A stretch of DNA of 61,415 bases from Nocardiopsis suaedae (GTDB lineage: Bacteria > Actinomycetota > Actinomycetes > Streptosporangiales > Streptosporangiaceae): positions 1 through 61,415 of the forward strand of contig NZ_JAQFWP010000041.1 in the NCBI RefSeq assembly GCF_027706745.1. Reading direction: 5' to 3'. Position numbers and translations under genes: made by a program. This document shows, in pieces, positions 8,400 to 16,876 of the stretch. Positions within the stretch are counted from its first letter, which is position 1; each line of letters starts with the position of its first letter. A model generated the notes under the pieces. The model saw only the letters and a list, made by a program, of their open reading frames with translations, made no database searches and was not told the DNA's origin.

Positions 8400-9884
8400 A
8401 TGACCACACTGAGGACGGCGTGGCGGCGGGCCACGCTCCCGCGCCTGTCGGTGCTGCGCACCGAAGCCCTGTCCGGGCTGGTCGTGGCCTTGGCCTTGAT
8501 CCCGAACGCCATCTCGTTCTCGATCATCGCCGGTGTCGATCCCAGCGTCGGGCTGTACGCGGCCACCATCCTGGCCGTGGCGCTGGCCTTCCTCGGCGGG
8601 CGGCCGGCGATGATCTCCACCGCCACCCCGGCGATGGCCCTGGTGGTGGCGCCCCTCGGGCGCGAGTACGGGGTCGACCACCTGCTCGCGGCGACCGTGC
8701 TGGCCGGGGTCTTCCAGGTGGCCCTCGGGCTGGCGGGCGCGGCCCGGCTGATGCGGTTCGTCCCCTCCAGCGTGGTCACGGGCTTCGTCAACGCGCTCGG
8801 GATCATGATCTTCACGGCGCAGATCCCCTACTTCGCCGGCGACGGCTGGACGGTCTACGCGATGATCGCCGCCGGCCTCGCCGTCATCGTGCTGCTGCCC
8901 CGCCTCACCCGGGCGGTCCCCGCGCCGCTCGCGGCGATCGTCCTGCTCACCGCCGCCGCCTGGGCGGGCGGCCTGAGCGTGCCGACCGTCGGCGACATGG
9001 GGCGCCTGCCGGACAGCCTGCCGGTGCCCTTCCTGCCGGACGTCCCCCTCACCTGGGAGACGCTGCGCGTCATCGCCCCCACGGCGCTCACCCTGGCCCT
9101 CGTCGGCCTGATCGAGTCGCTGATCACCGCCAAGCTCGTGGACGACTACACCGAGACCGGCTCGGACAAGGCCCGCGAGGCCCGCGGCCAGGGCTGGGCC
9201 AACATCCTGTCCGGCTTCTTCGGCGGCATGCCCGGGTGCGCCACCGTCGGCCCGACCGTGATGAACGTGCGCTCGGGCGCCCGCACCCGGCTGTCCCTGC
9301 TGTTCGCCGGGGTGTTCCTGATCGCCCTGGTGACCGTGTTCGACGGCCTGGTCGCGGGCATCCCGATGGCGGCCCTGGTGGCGGTGATGGCCTACGTGGC
9401 CGCCACCACGGTGGACTGGCGCAGCCTGAACCCGCGCACGATGCGGCGGCTCCCGTGGAGCGAGACCCTGGTCATGGCGGTCACCGCCGGGATCATCCTG
9501 GCCACCCACAACCTGGCGCTGGGCGTCGGCGTCGGCGTCCTGGCCTCCATGGCGCTCTTCGCCCGGAACGCCGCGGTGGTCGCCGAGGTCACCAGTGTCC
9601 TGGACCCCGAGGGCGGCACACGCGTGTACTCGGTGCACGGCGAACTGTTCTTCGGCTCCCGCGAACAGGTGCTGCACCGGTTCGACTTCGCCGAGCCCGG
9701 GCTCCGCGCGGTCACCATCGACCTGTCGGGGGCCCACATATGGGACGCCTCCGCGGTCGCCGCGCTCGACCAGGCGGTGGAGCGGTTCCGCAAGAACGGG
9801 GTGGAGGCCGCGATCACCGGCCTCAACGCCCCGAGCGCGGCCCTGCACAGCAATGTGAGCGGCCTGATGGCCGAAGCCAAATAG
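8400..9884 (+). CDS. SulP-family anion transporter with STAS domain
   Basis: A 494-aa membrane protein with the SulP transmembrane core in the first roughly 390 residues, including ALIPNAISFSIIAGVDPSVGL near the first two segments and the FFGGMPGCATVGPT signature. A cytoplasmic STAS domain follows (ELFFGSREQVLHRFD; IDLSGAHIWDASAVAALD). It probably moves sulfate, bicarbonate or another anion, driven by H+ or Na+. ATG 8400 is chosen because it begins just before the first conserved segment; the longer open frame upstream is Arg/Pro-rich noise. The next gene starts 78 bp later with its own SD, so co-transcription is possible but not required. Confidence 0.92.
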   Translation: MTTLRTAWRRATLPRLSVLRTEALSGLVVALALIPNAISFSIIAGVDPSVGLYAATILAVALAFLGGRPAMISTATPAMALVVAPLGREYGVDHLLAATVLAGVFQVALGLAGAARLMRFVPSSVVTGFVNALGIMIFTAQIPYFAGDGWTVYAMIAAGLAVIVLLPRLTRAVPAPLAAIVLLTAAAWAGGLSVPTVGDMGRLPDSLPVPFLPDVPLTWETLRVIAPTALTLALVGLIESLITAKLVDDYTETGSDKAREARGQGWANILSGFFGGMPGCATVGPTVMNVRSGARTRLSLLFAGVFLIALVTVFDGLVAGIPMAALVAVMAYVAATTVDWRSLNPRTMRRLPWSETLVMAVTAGIILATHNLALGVGVGVLASMALFARNAAVVAEVTSVLDPEGGTRVYSVHGELFFGSREQVLHRFDFAEPGLRAVTIDLSGAHIWDASAVAALDQAVERFRKNGVEAAITGLNAPSAALHSNVSGLMAEAK

Positions 9885-9962
9885 GCACGGGCGGGACCGT
9901 CGTCGGCGCCGCCCCTCACCTAGGCTCGGCTCCTGAGGCGCGACCGGAGGGAGCGGCGACCT

Positions 9963-10670
9963 GTGGCAACGGCGGAGGCGCGAGGGGAGGCGGCGGTCCG
10001 CGTCGTGCTCGTCGACGACCAGGAGCTGGTGAGGGCGGGCTTCCGGATGGTGCTCGACTCCCAGCCCGACATCCGGGTCGTGGGCGAGGCGGGCGACGGC
10101 GCGGAAGCGCTGGAGCTGCTGCGGGGCGTCGGCGCCGACGTCGTCGTCATGGACGTGCGGATGCCCGGCCTGGATGGCGTCGAGGCCACGCGGCGCATCC
10201 GCGCGGAGGACGGCGGGCCGCGGGTGCTCATCCTGACCACGTTCGACCTCGACGAGTACGCCTACGCCGCACTGAGGGCGGGGGCGGCCGGGTTCCTGCT
10301 CAAGGACGCGCCGCCCTCCGCCCTGCTGTCGGCGGTCCGCTCGGTCCACTCGGGGGACGCGGTCGTCGCCCCGAGCACCACCCGCCGCCTCCTCGACCGT
10401 TTTGTCCGCCGGGCGCCCGATGGCGGGGCCATCGGCGGGCCGCCGCTCCCGCCCGCCGGGCCCGGGGGGCTGACCCCGCGCGAGCGGGAGGTGCTGGGCC
10501 TGGTGGCACGCGGGTTGTCGAACGCCGAGATCGCCGGGCGGCTCTTCGTGTCGGAGACGACGGTCAAGACGCACGTCCGCCGGATCCTCACCAAGCTCGA
10601 CCTGCGGGACCGTGTGCAGGCCGTGGTGTACGCCTACGAGTCCGGCCTCCTCGGTGCCCGCGATGAGTGA
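9963..10670 (+). CDS. NarL/LuxR-type response regulator
   Basis: A 235-aa two-component regulator. The receiver domain has the acidic pair VDDQ near 18-19, the phosphoacceptor Asp near 64 (VVMDVRMPG), Thr in LILTTFD and Lys in FLLKDA. A Gly/Pro linker leads to a LuxR HTH (LTPREREVLGLVARGLSNAE, then VSETTVKTHV) near 169-215. The GTG start has GGAGGGAG upstream. The likely partner is the DesK-type kinase at 13239-14468, on the same strand but separated by an inverted ABC exporter operon, which is the obvious regulatory target. Confidence 0.93.
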   Translation: MATAEARGEAAVRVVLVDDQELVRAGFRMVLDSQPDIRVVGEAGDGAEALELLRGVGADVVVMDVRMPGLDGVEATRRIRAEDGGPRVLILTTFDLDEYAYAALRAGAAGFLLKDAPPSALLSAVRSVHSGDAVVAPSTTRRLLDRFVRRAPDGGAIGGPPLPPAGPGGLTPREREVLGLVARGLSNAEIAGRLFVSETTVKTHVRRILTKLDLRDRVQAVVYAYESGLLGARDE

Positions 10671-10696
10671 CGCCGCTCCGCCCTATGCCCGGCGCC

Positions 10697-11446
10697 TCAC
10701 CCGGCGTCGCGCCTGTCGAGGAGGGCGGCCGTCGCAACGGTGACCAGGACCGTGGACACCAGGGCCCAGACCGCCATGGAGGCCAGGGTGCCCACGGTCA
10801 CGGTCCCGGCGTCCATGAACGCCCCCGTGCCCACCTGTGTCGCCCGGGCGGTCAGTCCGTAGGGCACCGCCAGCGACACGGCGTCGAACCGCAGCAGCAC
10901 CAGCAGCAGTCCGCCGACCGACCCCGCGAGCCCCACCGCGACGGGGGCGGCGAAGGACTCCATGAGCATCGAGAGCCCCGACTGCAGGGCCGCCACGGGC
11001 AGGCACACCACCACGATGAGGACGCTGATCAGAAGGTACTGGCCGGGCAGCGGCCCGGGCAGGCCGAACACCGCCTTGCCCGCGGCCACCACGCCCGCCG
11101 TCAGCACCGCCTGCATCGCCGCCGCGAGCACGGCCACCGCCGCCAGCTTGCCGACCACCGCTTCCAGGGCCGAGACCGGACGCCCCATCAGGGCGTTCCG
11201 GTTGCCGCCCCGGTGGTCGGCCCGCCACACCAGCGACCCCAGCACGGCGACGCCGGTGGCCAGGGGGAACAGGCCGTAGACGACCACCACCCGCATCCAC
11301 AGCGTGTGCCAGCCGTCGGTGAGCGGTTCACCGGCCAGGACCGTGTTGCCCGCCCCGCTCGCGACGGCGGCGAGCGGCAGCGCCACGACCACCGCCCAGC
11401 TCGATGAGCGCTTCAGCTTCAGGAGTTCGGCTCGGACCGATCCCAT
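10697..11446 (-). CDS. ABC-2 type permease (exporter subunit 2)
   Basis: A 249-aa protein with about six membrane segments, such as SSWAVVVALPLAAVASG and VVVVYGLFPLATGVAVLG. It resembles permeases of lantibiotic-immunity or multidrug ABC-2 exporters. It is the last gene of the minus-strand exporter operon, 3 bp after the other permease stop, and ends 26 bp from the convergent response regulator. It should form a heterodimeric channel with the 253-aa permease, powered by the 300-aa ATPase. The substrate is unknown; antimicrobial peptide or lipid export is typical for this arrangement. Confidence 0.85.
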   Translation of the reverse strand: MGSVRAELLKLKRSSSWAVVVALPLAAVASGAGNTVLAGEPLTDGWHTLWMRVVVVYGLFPLATGVAVLGSLVWRADHRGGNRNALMGRPVSALEAVVGKLAAVAVLAAAMQAVLTAGVVAAGKAVFGLPGPLPGQYLLISVLIVVVCLPVAALQSGLSMLMESFAAPVAVGLAGSVGGLLLVLLRFDAVSLAVPYGLTARATQVGTGAFMDAGTVTVGTLASMAVWALVSTVLVTVATAALLDRRDAG

Positions 11447-11449
11447 GGC

Positions 11450-12211
11450 TCAGGCCTCCTGGCGGTCGAAACGGCGGGTGGCGGACAGGAACAGGGCCCC
11501 GGCCCCGGCGGCCAGGAGGAGCGCGGCCAGGTGCGGCGGGGTGAGCGCGACCAGGGCACCGTCCCGGTACCCGACGGGGACGGCCGGCCCGTAGTACCCC
11601 CAGGGCGGCAGGAGGAAGGCCAGCCGGTCCGGCATCCCCGCGCTGGACAGCGCCGCGAACACGCCCATGACCGCGATCCCCAGCCCGACGAGCTGGTTGG
11701 GGACCCACGCCGCCAGCAGGAGGTGGAGCGCCAGCAGCGCGAGGCCCACGACCGTGACCCAGGCCGTGTACCCGAGCCACGGGCCGGCCGGAACAGGGGC
11801 GGTGATGCCGACGAGCCGTCCGAACGCGACCACCAGCCCGCTGTGGGCGAGCACGGCCGCCGCCACCAGTGCTCCGGTGGACGCGAACTTTGCCCGGCAC
11901 AGCGCTCCGGGGGCCACCCCCGACGCGTGGGCGAGCGTCCAGCCGTTCCCCCGGTGCTCGATGTCGACCTGCCTACTCGCCATGACGGCGATCAGCACGG
12001 GCGAGACCAGCGGGACGGCGATGCCCATGCTGCCGAGCAGCACCCGCCAGGAGTGCGGGGAGGCATCGCCCGCCGAATCCGTGAACCCGGGCGAGGAGAG
12101 CGCCGTACCGCACGTCAGCACGGTGACGCCGAGGACCAGGGCGATGAGGGCCGGAGCCGTGCGCAGCCGGCGCATCTTGGCGAACTCGTTCGCCACCGCG
12201 CGGCCGGTCAC
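11450..12211 (-). CDS. ABC-2 type permease (exporter subunit 1)
   Basis: A 253-aa permease with about six hydrophobic helices (for example TAPALIALVLGVTVLTCG and WLGYTAWVTVVGLALLALHL). The GTG start at 12211 overlaps the ATPase stop as GTGA, so it is translationally coupled to the ATPase. It is distantly like its neighbour at 10697-11446; both have an N-terminal cytoplasmic helix, a Lys/Arg turn and then TM1, as in lantibiotic-immunity permeases. No start with a better SD is visible upstream, because that region codes for the ATPase. Confidence 0.87.
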   Translation of the reverse strand: MTGRAVANEFAKMRRLRTAPALIALVLGVTVLTCGTALSSPGFTDSAGDASPHSWRVLLGSMGIAVPLVSPVLIAVMASRQVDIEHRGNGWTLAHASGVAPGALCRAKFASTGALVAAAVLAHSGLVVAFGRLVGITAPVPAGPWLGYTAWVTVVGLALLALHLLLAAWVPNQLVGLGIAVMGVFAALSSAGMPDRLAFLLPPWGYYGPAVPVGYRDGALVALTPPHLAALLLAAGAGALFLSATRRFDRQEA

Positions 12212-13110
12212 AGCGCCTCCTCCCGGGTGAGGTCCATGAACACGTCCTCCAGGGAGCGTGTCTCCCGCCGCACGCCGTGGAGGTCGACGCCCTCCTGGAC
12301 GAGGCGGGCGACGAGGCGGGCGGTCTCCCGCTCGCCGAGTCCGGGGACGCGGACGGTCCCCGCGTCGAGGACCGCGCCCCATGCGCCCGCCAGGGCGGCC
12401 GCCCGTTCGGGCTCGAAGGTGTCGACCAGGACGTCGGGGACGGAGCGGGCGAACAGCTCCTCCCGGGTGCCCTGGAAGAGCATCCGCCCGCCGCCGAGGA
12501 TGCCGAGGACGTCGGCCGTGCGGTCGACCTCGTCGAGCAGGTGGCTGGAGACCATCACGGTGGTGCCGTCCCCGGTGAGCCGTCTGATCAGGCGCCGCAT
12601 CTCGTCGATGCCGGCGGGGTCGAGCCCGTTGGCGGGCTCGTCGAGGACCAGCAGCCGCGGCTCGCCGGCCAGCGCCATGGCGATCCCCAGCCGCTGCTTC
12701 ATGCCCAGCGAGTAGGTGCGGACCGGCCTGTCGATGTGGTCCTGGAGGCGCGCGGTCCGCACCGCCCGGGCGACCTGCCCGTCGTCGAGGCGGAGGAGCC
12801 GCTGGACCAGGCGCATGTTCTCGGCGCCGGTGAGGTGGCCGTACCCGGGCGGGGACTCGATGAGCGAGCCGATCTCCGACAGCAGGCCGCGGCGGGTGGA
12901 CCGGTCCATGCGGCGCCCCGCGATCCGGACCTCGCCGGAGGTGGGGCGGACCAGGGACAGGAGCATCTTCATGGTGGTGGTCTTGCCGGCCCCGTTGGGG
13001 CCGAGGAAACCGTAGACGCAGCCTTCGGGGACGCGGAGGTCGAGGCCGTCGACGACCGTCCGGCCGCCGTAGCGCTTGGTCAGGCCGTGGGTGGTGATGA
13101 GTGCGGACAC
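12208..13110 (-). CDS. ABC transporter ATP-binding protein
   Basis: A 300-aa nucleotide-binding subunit. Walker A is GPNGAGKTT near residues 38-46, the ABC signature reads YSLGMKQRLGIAMAL near 135, and Walker B is LLVLDEPANGLDP followed by SSHLLDEV with the H-loop His. The C-terminal extension ends LEDVFMDLTREEAL, as in drug/bacteriocin export ATPases. GTG 13110 (VSALITTHGLTKRYGG) is chosen because family similarity begins there; the open frame continues 37 codons upstream without family features. It heads the exporter operon and diverges from the kinase gene. Confidence 0.9.
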   Translation of the reverse strand: MSALITTHGLTKRYGGRTVVDGLDLRVPEGCVYGFLGPNGAGKTTTMKMLLSLVRPTSGEVRIAGRRMDRSTRRGLLSEIGSLIESPPGYGHLTGAENMRLVQRLLRLDDGQVARAVRTARLQDHIDRPVRTYSLGMKQRLGIAMALAGEPRLLVLDEPANGLDPAGIDEMRRLIRRLTGDGTTVMVSSHLLDEVDRTADVLGILGGGRMLFQGTREELFARSVPDVLVDTFEPERAAALAGAWGAVLDAGTVRVPGLGERETARLVARLVQEGVDLHGVRRETRSLEDVFMDLTREEAL

Positions 13111-13140
13111 ACGGCGACTGTGGCGCGCGCGGAGGCCGCG

Positions 13141-13184
13141 GGTCGTCCACCGCGGGGACGACTTCGCAAGGTCCTCCCTGAGGA
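13141..13184. promoter_or_regulatory. Two dyads between exporter and kinase genes
   Basis: GTCGTCC (13141-13147) and GGACGAC (13155-13161) form one inverted repeat. GTCCTC (13170-13175) and GAGGAC (13179-13184) form a second just beside it. They sit between the divergent ABC operon and histidine kinase, where the response regulator would be expected to bind. TACGCT at 13227-13232 could be a -10 for a leaderless kinase mRNA. Confidence 0.45.
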
Positions 13185-13238
13185 CGAGTTTCGGGGCGGC
13201 CCCTCGTCGGTGCGCCGTCACAGCCTTACGCTGACGGC

Positions 13239-14468
13239 GTGTACCGCTCCGTGCTCACATGGCTGCGGAACCACCCCCGGGCCGTGGACGGCACCGTGGC
13301 CGGGGCCGTGTTCCCCTACGCCGTCCTCACTCAAGGGCTCTACACGCCCGAGGATCTCCCCTACGCCGTCGTCGTACTGCTGTCGGCCGGGGTGTGCCTG
13401 GGGTATGCCTTCCGCCGCGTGCGCCCCCTGCCCGCCTTCGCCGTGATGATGGCCTTCGCGTTCGCGCAATGGGCGGTGGTGCTGGACCCCATGGTGGTCG
13501 ACGTACTGCTCCTTCCCGCGCTCTTCACGGTCGCGGGACGGTGCGACCGGCGGGTGTCGACGGCCGTGGCAGGACTGTTGGGGGTCTGGGCCGCCCTGGC
13601 ACTTCCGCGATGGGGGAGCCAGCCGCTGGCGGTGGTGGTCGACATGCTCATCATCGCGGTGGTCATCGGCGTGGCGTGGGCTTGGGGGCGAGCCGCCGGT
13701 CTGCGCCGGGCCTACTTCGACGGCCTGAAGGAACGCGCCGCGCAGTTGGAGAGGGAACGCGACCAGCAGGCCCGTATCGCGGCCGCCGAGGAGCGCGCCC
13801 GAATCGCGCGGGAGATGCACGACATCGTGTCCCACAGCCTCAGCGTGGTGGTGGCCCAGGCCGACGGGGCGGCTTTCGTGCTGCGGAGCAGCCCGGACGA
13901 TGCCGAGAGGGCCGTGCAGACGATCGCTGACACGGGCAGGTCCGCCATGGATGAGATGCGGCGGATGCTGGATGTGCTGCGCGAGGGCGACGAGCCCCGG
14001 CCACAGGACGACCAGCGGCCCGGGTACGGACCGCAGCCGGGCATGGCTGACCTTTCACAGCTTGTGGAGCGTGCCCGGCGCTCGGGCCTTCCCGTGGAGA
14101 TGGCCGTGACCGGTGCGGAGCGCGCGCTTCCGGCGGGAATGCAGCTCGCGGTCTACCGGGTGGTGCAGGAGGCGCTGACCAATGCGCGTAAGCATGCCGG
14201 GCCGGGTGTGAGCCGTGTCGAGGTGCGGCTGGCGTACACGCCGGAGGCGCTGGAGGTGAGCGTCCGTGACGACGGGGACGCCACCTCGCCCCGGCCGGGC
14301 GGGCGCTCCGGGCGGGGGCACGGCCTCGTCGGTATGCGTGAACGGGCGGCCGCGTACGGCGGTTCCGCGCACGCGGCCCCGAGTCCCGAGGGGGGTTTCG
14401 CGGTGGTGGCGCGGTTCCCGGCCGGCGCCGGGGACGGGGGCGCCGACCGGCTCCGCGCCGACCCTTGA
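13239..14468 (+). CDS. DesK/NarX-type sensor histidine kinase
   Basis: A 409-aa membrane sensor. Four to five hydrophobic segments fill residues 15-150 without a large external domain, so the signal is probably sensed in or at the membrane. The HisKA_3 dimer helix carries the phospho-acceptor His near 194 (REMHDIVSHSLSVVV). The ATPase domain has EALTNARKHA near 311-320 and GHGLVGMRERA near 366. The GTG start has no clear SD and may be leaderless. The natural partner is the NarL-type regulator at 9963-10670. The exporter operon between them is inverted, an unusual order for such modules. Confidence 0.92.
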   Translation: MYRSVLTWLRNHPRAVDGTVAGAVFPYAVLTQGLYTPEDLPYAVVVLLSAGVCLGYAFRRVRPLPAFAVMMAFAFAQWAVVLDPMVVDVLLLPALFTVAGRCDRRVSTAVAGLLGVWAALALPRWGSQPLAVVVDMLIIAVVIGVAWAWGRAAGLRRAYFDGLKERAAQLERERDQQARIAAAEERARIAREMHDIVSHSLSVVVAQADGAAFVLRSSPDDAERAVQTIADTGRSAMDEMRRMLDVLREGDEPRPQDDQRPGYGPQPGMADLSQLVERARRSGLPVEMAVTGAERALPAGMQLAVYRVVQEALTNARKHAGPGVSRVEVRLAYTPEALEVSVRDDGDATSPRPGGRSGRGHGLVGMRERAAAYGGSAHAAPSPEGGFAVVARFPAGAGDGGADRLRADP

Positions 14469-14480
14469 CGGGGGAGGGGG

Positions 14481-14499
14481 CGGCCCCATACTGGGGCCG
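14481..14499 (+). terminator. Hairpin after kinase gene
   Basis: CGGCCCC, loop ATACT, GGGGCCG: a short 7-bp stem 12 bp after the kinase stop and just before the GH43 operator. Confidence 0.5.
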
Positions 14500-14524
14500 A
14501 TGTCCGTGTGGCCGTGGCCCCGTG

Positions 14525-14542
14525 GTTGTTAGCGCTCACAAC
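14525..14542. promoter_or_regulatory. LacI-family operator before GH43 gene
   Basis: GTTGTTAGCGCTCACAAC is an 18-bp palindrome with one mismatched pair around the AGCGCT core. This is the typical LacI-family operator shape seen before actinobacterial sugar-utilisation genes. It lies 40 bp before the GH43 ATG, where binding would block transcription. The repressor gene is not in this window. Confidence 0.75.
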
Positions 14543-14581
14543 GGACTTTCAACTCAATATCCCCCCTGGAAGGGATGGAAC

Positions 14582-15694
14582 ATGCCCGGCAGACGACCGC
14601 CCCGCCGATCGGCCCGTGCCGTGGCGGGCACCGCCCTCCTGGCCGCCCCCCTCGTCCTGACCGCACCCGGTGCCGCGTCCGCGGCCGGACCGGCAGAGCC
14701 CCCGCGCGGCGCCGACGGCGCCGGGTACCTGTTCGCCTACATGACCGGGGAGGGCCTACCCGACGGCGAACAGGTCCACTTCGCCCTCAGCGCCGGGAAC
14801 GACCCGCTGCACTACCGGGAGCTCAACGGCGGTGAGCCCGTGCTGACCTCGGACGTCGGCGAGGAGGGGGTGCGCGACCCCTTCCTCGTGCGGTCGCCCG
14901 AGGACGGCACCTACTACCTGATCGCCACCGACCTCAGAATGTACGGGGGAGGCGACTGGGACGAGGTCCAGCGCCACGGCAGCCGCGCGCTCATCGTCTG
15001 GGAGTCCGACGACCTGGTGAACTGGTCCGACGAGCGCCGGGTGGAGGTCGCTCCGCCGAACGCCGGCAATGTCTGGGCCCCGGAGGCCCACTGGGACGCC
15101 GAGCGCGGCCGGTTCGCCGTCTACTGGGCCTCCAAGCTCTACGACGAGGACGACCCCGGCCACACCGGCGACCAGCACCAGCGGATGATGGTCGCGACCA
15201 CGGAGGACTTCGAGGAGTTCACCGGGGCCGGGGTCTGGCACGACCCGGGGCACTCGGTCATCGACTCCACCATCGTCGAGCACGACGGCGTCTTCCACCG
15301 CTTCACCAAGGACGAGCGCAGCGCGTCCGGCGCGGAGTGCGGGAAGTTCATCACCGCCGAGCGCTCCACCGACCTGCTCGACCGGTCGTGGGACTTCGTC
15401 GCCGACTGCATCGGCCGTGGCACCGGGGACTCCCCGGGCATCGAGCGCGGCGAAGGGCCCACGGTGTTCGCGTCGAACACCGAGGAGAAGTGGTACCTCC
15501 TCATCGACGAGTACACCGGCCGGGGCTATGTCCCGTTCGAGACCACCGATCTGGACTCGGGGGAGTGGACGGTATCGGACGACTACGCGCTTCCCGAGGG
15601 GGCGCGCCACGGCACGGTGATGTCCGTCTCCCAGCAGGAGTACAGCCGGCTGGAAGCCGCCTGGGGCGCCGAAGGCGGACAACCTTCCGCGTGA
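14582..15694 (+). CDS. Secreted GH43 family glycoside hydrolase
   Basis: A 370-aa secreted five-bladed beta-propeller enzyme, probably an arabinofuranosidase or xylosidase. A signal peptide covers about residues 1-35 (Arg-rich start, hydrophobic core, APGAASAA cleavage region). The family signature VRDPFLVRSPEDGTYYLIAT contains the first catalytic Asp, and NVWAPEAHWD and STIVEHDG follow the usual order. GGAAGGGA lies before the ATG. A LacI-type operator is 40 bp upstream, so expression should be sugar-controlled. The GH114 lipoprotein gene begins 18 bp downstream, so the two are likely co-transcribed. Exact substrate specificity is uncertain within GH43. Confidence 0.88.
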   Translation: MPGRRPPRRSARAVAGTALLAAPLVLTAPGAASAAGPAEPPRGADGAGYLFAYMTGEGLPDGEQVHFALSAGNDPLHYRELNGGEPVLTSDVGEEGVRDPFLVRSPEDGTYYLIATDLRMYGGGDWDEVQRHGSRALIVWESDDLVNWSDERRVEVAPPNAGNVWAPEAHWDAERGRFAVYWASKLYDEDDPGHTGDQHQRMMVATTEDFEEFTGAGVWHDPGHSVIDSTIVEHDGVFHRFTKDERSASGAECGKFITAERSTDLLDRSWDFVADCIGRGTGDSPGIERGEGPTVFASNTEEKWYLLIDEYTGRGYVPFETTDLDSGEWTVSDDYALPEGARHGTVMSVSQQEYSRLEAAWGAEGGQPSA

Positions 15695-15712
15695 TCCCGC
15701 CGTCATAGCTGC

Positions 15713-16756
15713 GTGCGCTCAGAACCTTCGACACCATCGCCGGGGACGACCGGCATCCGGCCCTTCGCCGCCACCGTACTGGCCCTGCTCCTGCTCGGCG
15801 GGTGCGCCAGCGCGTCCGGCCCGGACACGGGCCCGGACCCGGGGCCGGACACCGGCCCGGACACCGGCCCGGACACCGGCCCGGACGGCGGCGGCGATTG
15901 GTGGAGGCCCGCCCCCGGCGAGGTCGCCTCATGGGAATGGCAGCTCGAAGAGCCCTACGACCTGGGCGTGGACGCGCAGATGTACGACCTCGACCTGTTC
16001 GAGGTCGCCCCGGAGGGCTCCGAGCTGCGCTACCCGGACGGCGAGGTCGTCGAGGTCCCCGCCGGGCCGCTCGCGGGGGCGGTCGACGAACTGCACGCCC
16101 GCGATCCGCGCCCCGTCGTCATCTGCTACATCGACACCGGCGCCTACGAGCACTACCGGCCCGACGCCCGCATGTTCCCCGGTTACGAGGAGGACCTGGA
16201 GGACGTGCCGGACCGCCCGGCCGCCCCGGAGGAGGGCTCGGCGCTGGGCTGGAGCTCGGGTTGGGAAGAGGAGCGCTGGATGGACATCCGCGCCTCCGAG
16301 CGCGACGCGTGGACCGGCGTCATCTGGGCGCGCTTCGACCTGGCCGAGGAGCTGGGCTGCGACGGCGTCGAGCCCGACCAGAACAACCCGCTGGGCAACG
16401 ACCCCGGGTTCCCGATCACCCTGGAGGACCAGCACTCCTGGTACGTCGAACTGGCGGAGCAGGCGCACGCGCGCGGCCTGTCGGTCGGCATGAAGAACGG
16501 CCACGACCGGCCCGGGTCGGCCGCCGAACTGGCCGGGCACTTCGACTGGGCCCTCCCGGAGGAGTGCGTGCAGTTCGACGAGTGCGACGAGCTGAAGCCG
16601 TTCATCGACCAGGGCAAGGCGGTGTTCGCGGTCGACTACCAGGGGGCGGTGGACGAGGACGAGGCCTGCCGGGAGCACGCGCGCCTGGGATTCGACGGCA
16701 TGATCAAGGACCTGCCCCCGACCGCGGCCTACCGGAGGACCTGCGGGGAGGAGTGA
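15713..16756 (+). CDS. GH114 endo-alpha-1,4-polygalactosaminidase lipoprotein
   Basis: A 347-aa predicted lipoprotein. The lipobox LLLLGGC puts the lipidated Cys near residue 31, followed by a flexible Gly-Pro-Asp-Thr repeat linker (near 36-58). The catalytic domain is the GH114/TM1410 TIM barrel: PRPVVICYIDTGAYE, WMDIRASERDAW, LGCDGVEPDQNN, VGMKNGHD and a final GFDGMIKDLPP. It should cleave alpha-1,4-linked galactosamine polymers at the cell surface. The GTG start lacks an SD; no in-frame alternative lies before the lipobox. It follows the GH43 gene closely and may share its LacI-type control. Confidence 0.87.
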   Translation: MRSEPSTPSPGTTGIRPFAATVLALLLLGGCASASGPDTGPDPGPDTGPDTGPDTGPDGGGDWWRPAPGEVASWEWQLEEPYDLGVDAQMYDLDLFEVAPEGSELRYPDGEVVEVPAGPLAGAVDELHARDPRPVVICYIDTGAYEHYRPDARMFPGYEEDLEDVPDRPAAPEEGSALGWSSGWEEERWMDIRASERDAWTGVIWARFDLAEELGCDGVEPDQNNPLGNDPGFPITLEDQHSWYVELAEQAHARGLSVGMKNGHDRPGSAAELAGHFDWALPEECVQFDECDELKPFIDQGKAVFAVDYQGAVDEDEACREHARLGFDGMIKDLPPTAAYRRTCGEE

Positions 16757-16876
16757 TCAGGCGACCGGAGCCGCTGCGGTGCCGACCCGTCGGCATGACC
16801 GGAAGCGGTCGGACCGCTGTGCGTTCCCGGCACGTATGCCAGCGTTGGGACGACAAGGCGCCCTCCAGGCCTGGGA

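Noticed and set aside
7941-10574. Long minus-strand frame across SulP and the response regulator
   Set aside because: It is a shadow of two well-supported plus-strand genes. The Arg/Gly/His/Asp/Gln-rich sequence has no fold-like pattern.
15830-15890. Short GC repeats considered as a CRISPR-like or regulatory repeat
   Set aside because: They are the coding repeat of the Gly-Pro-Asp-Thr linker in the GH114 lipoprotein. No spacers are present.
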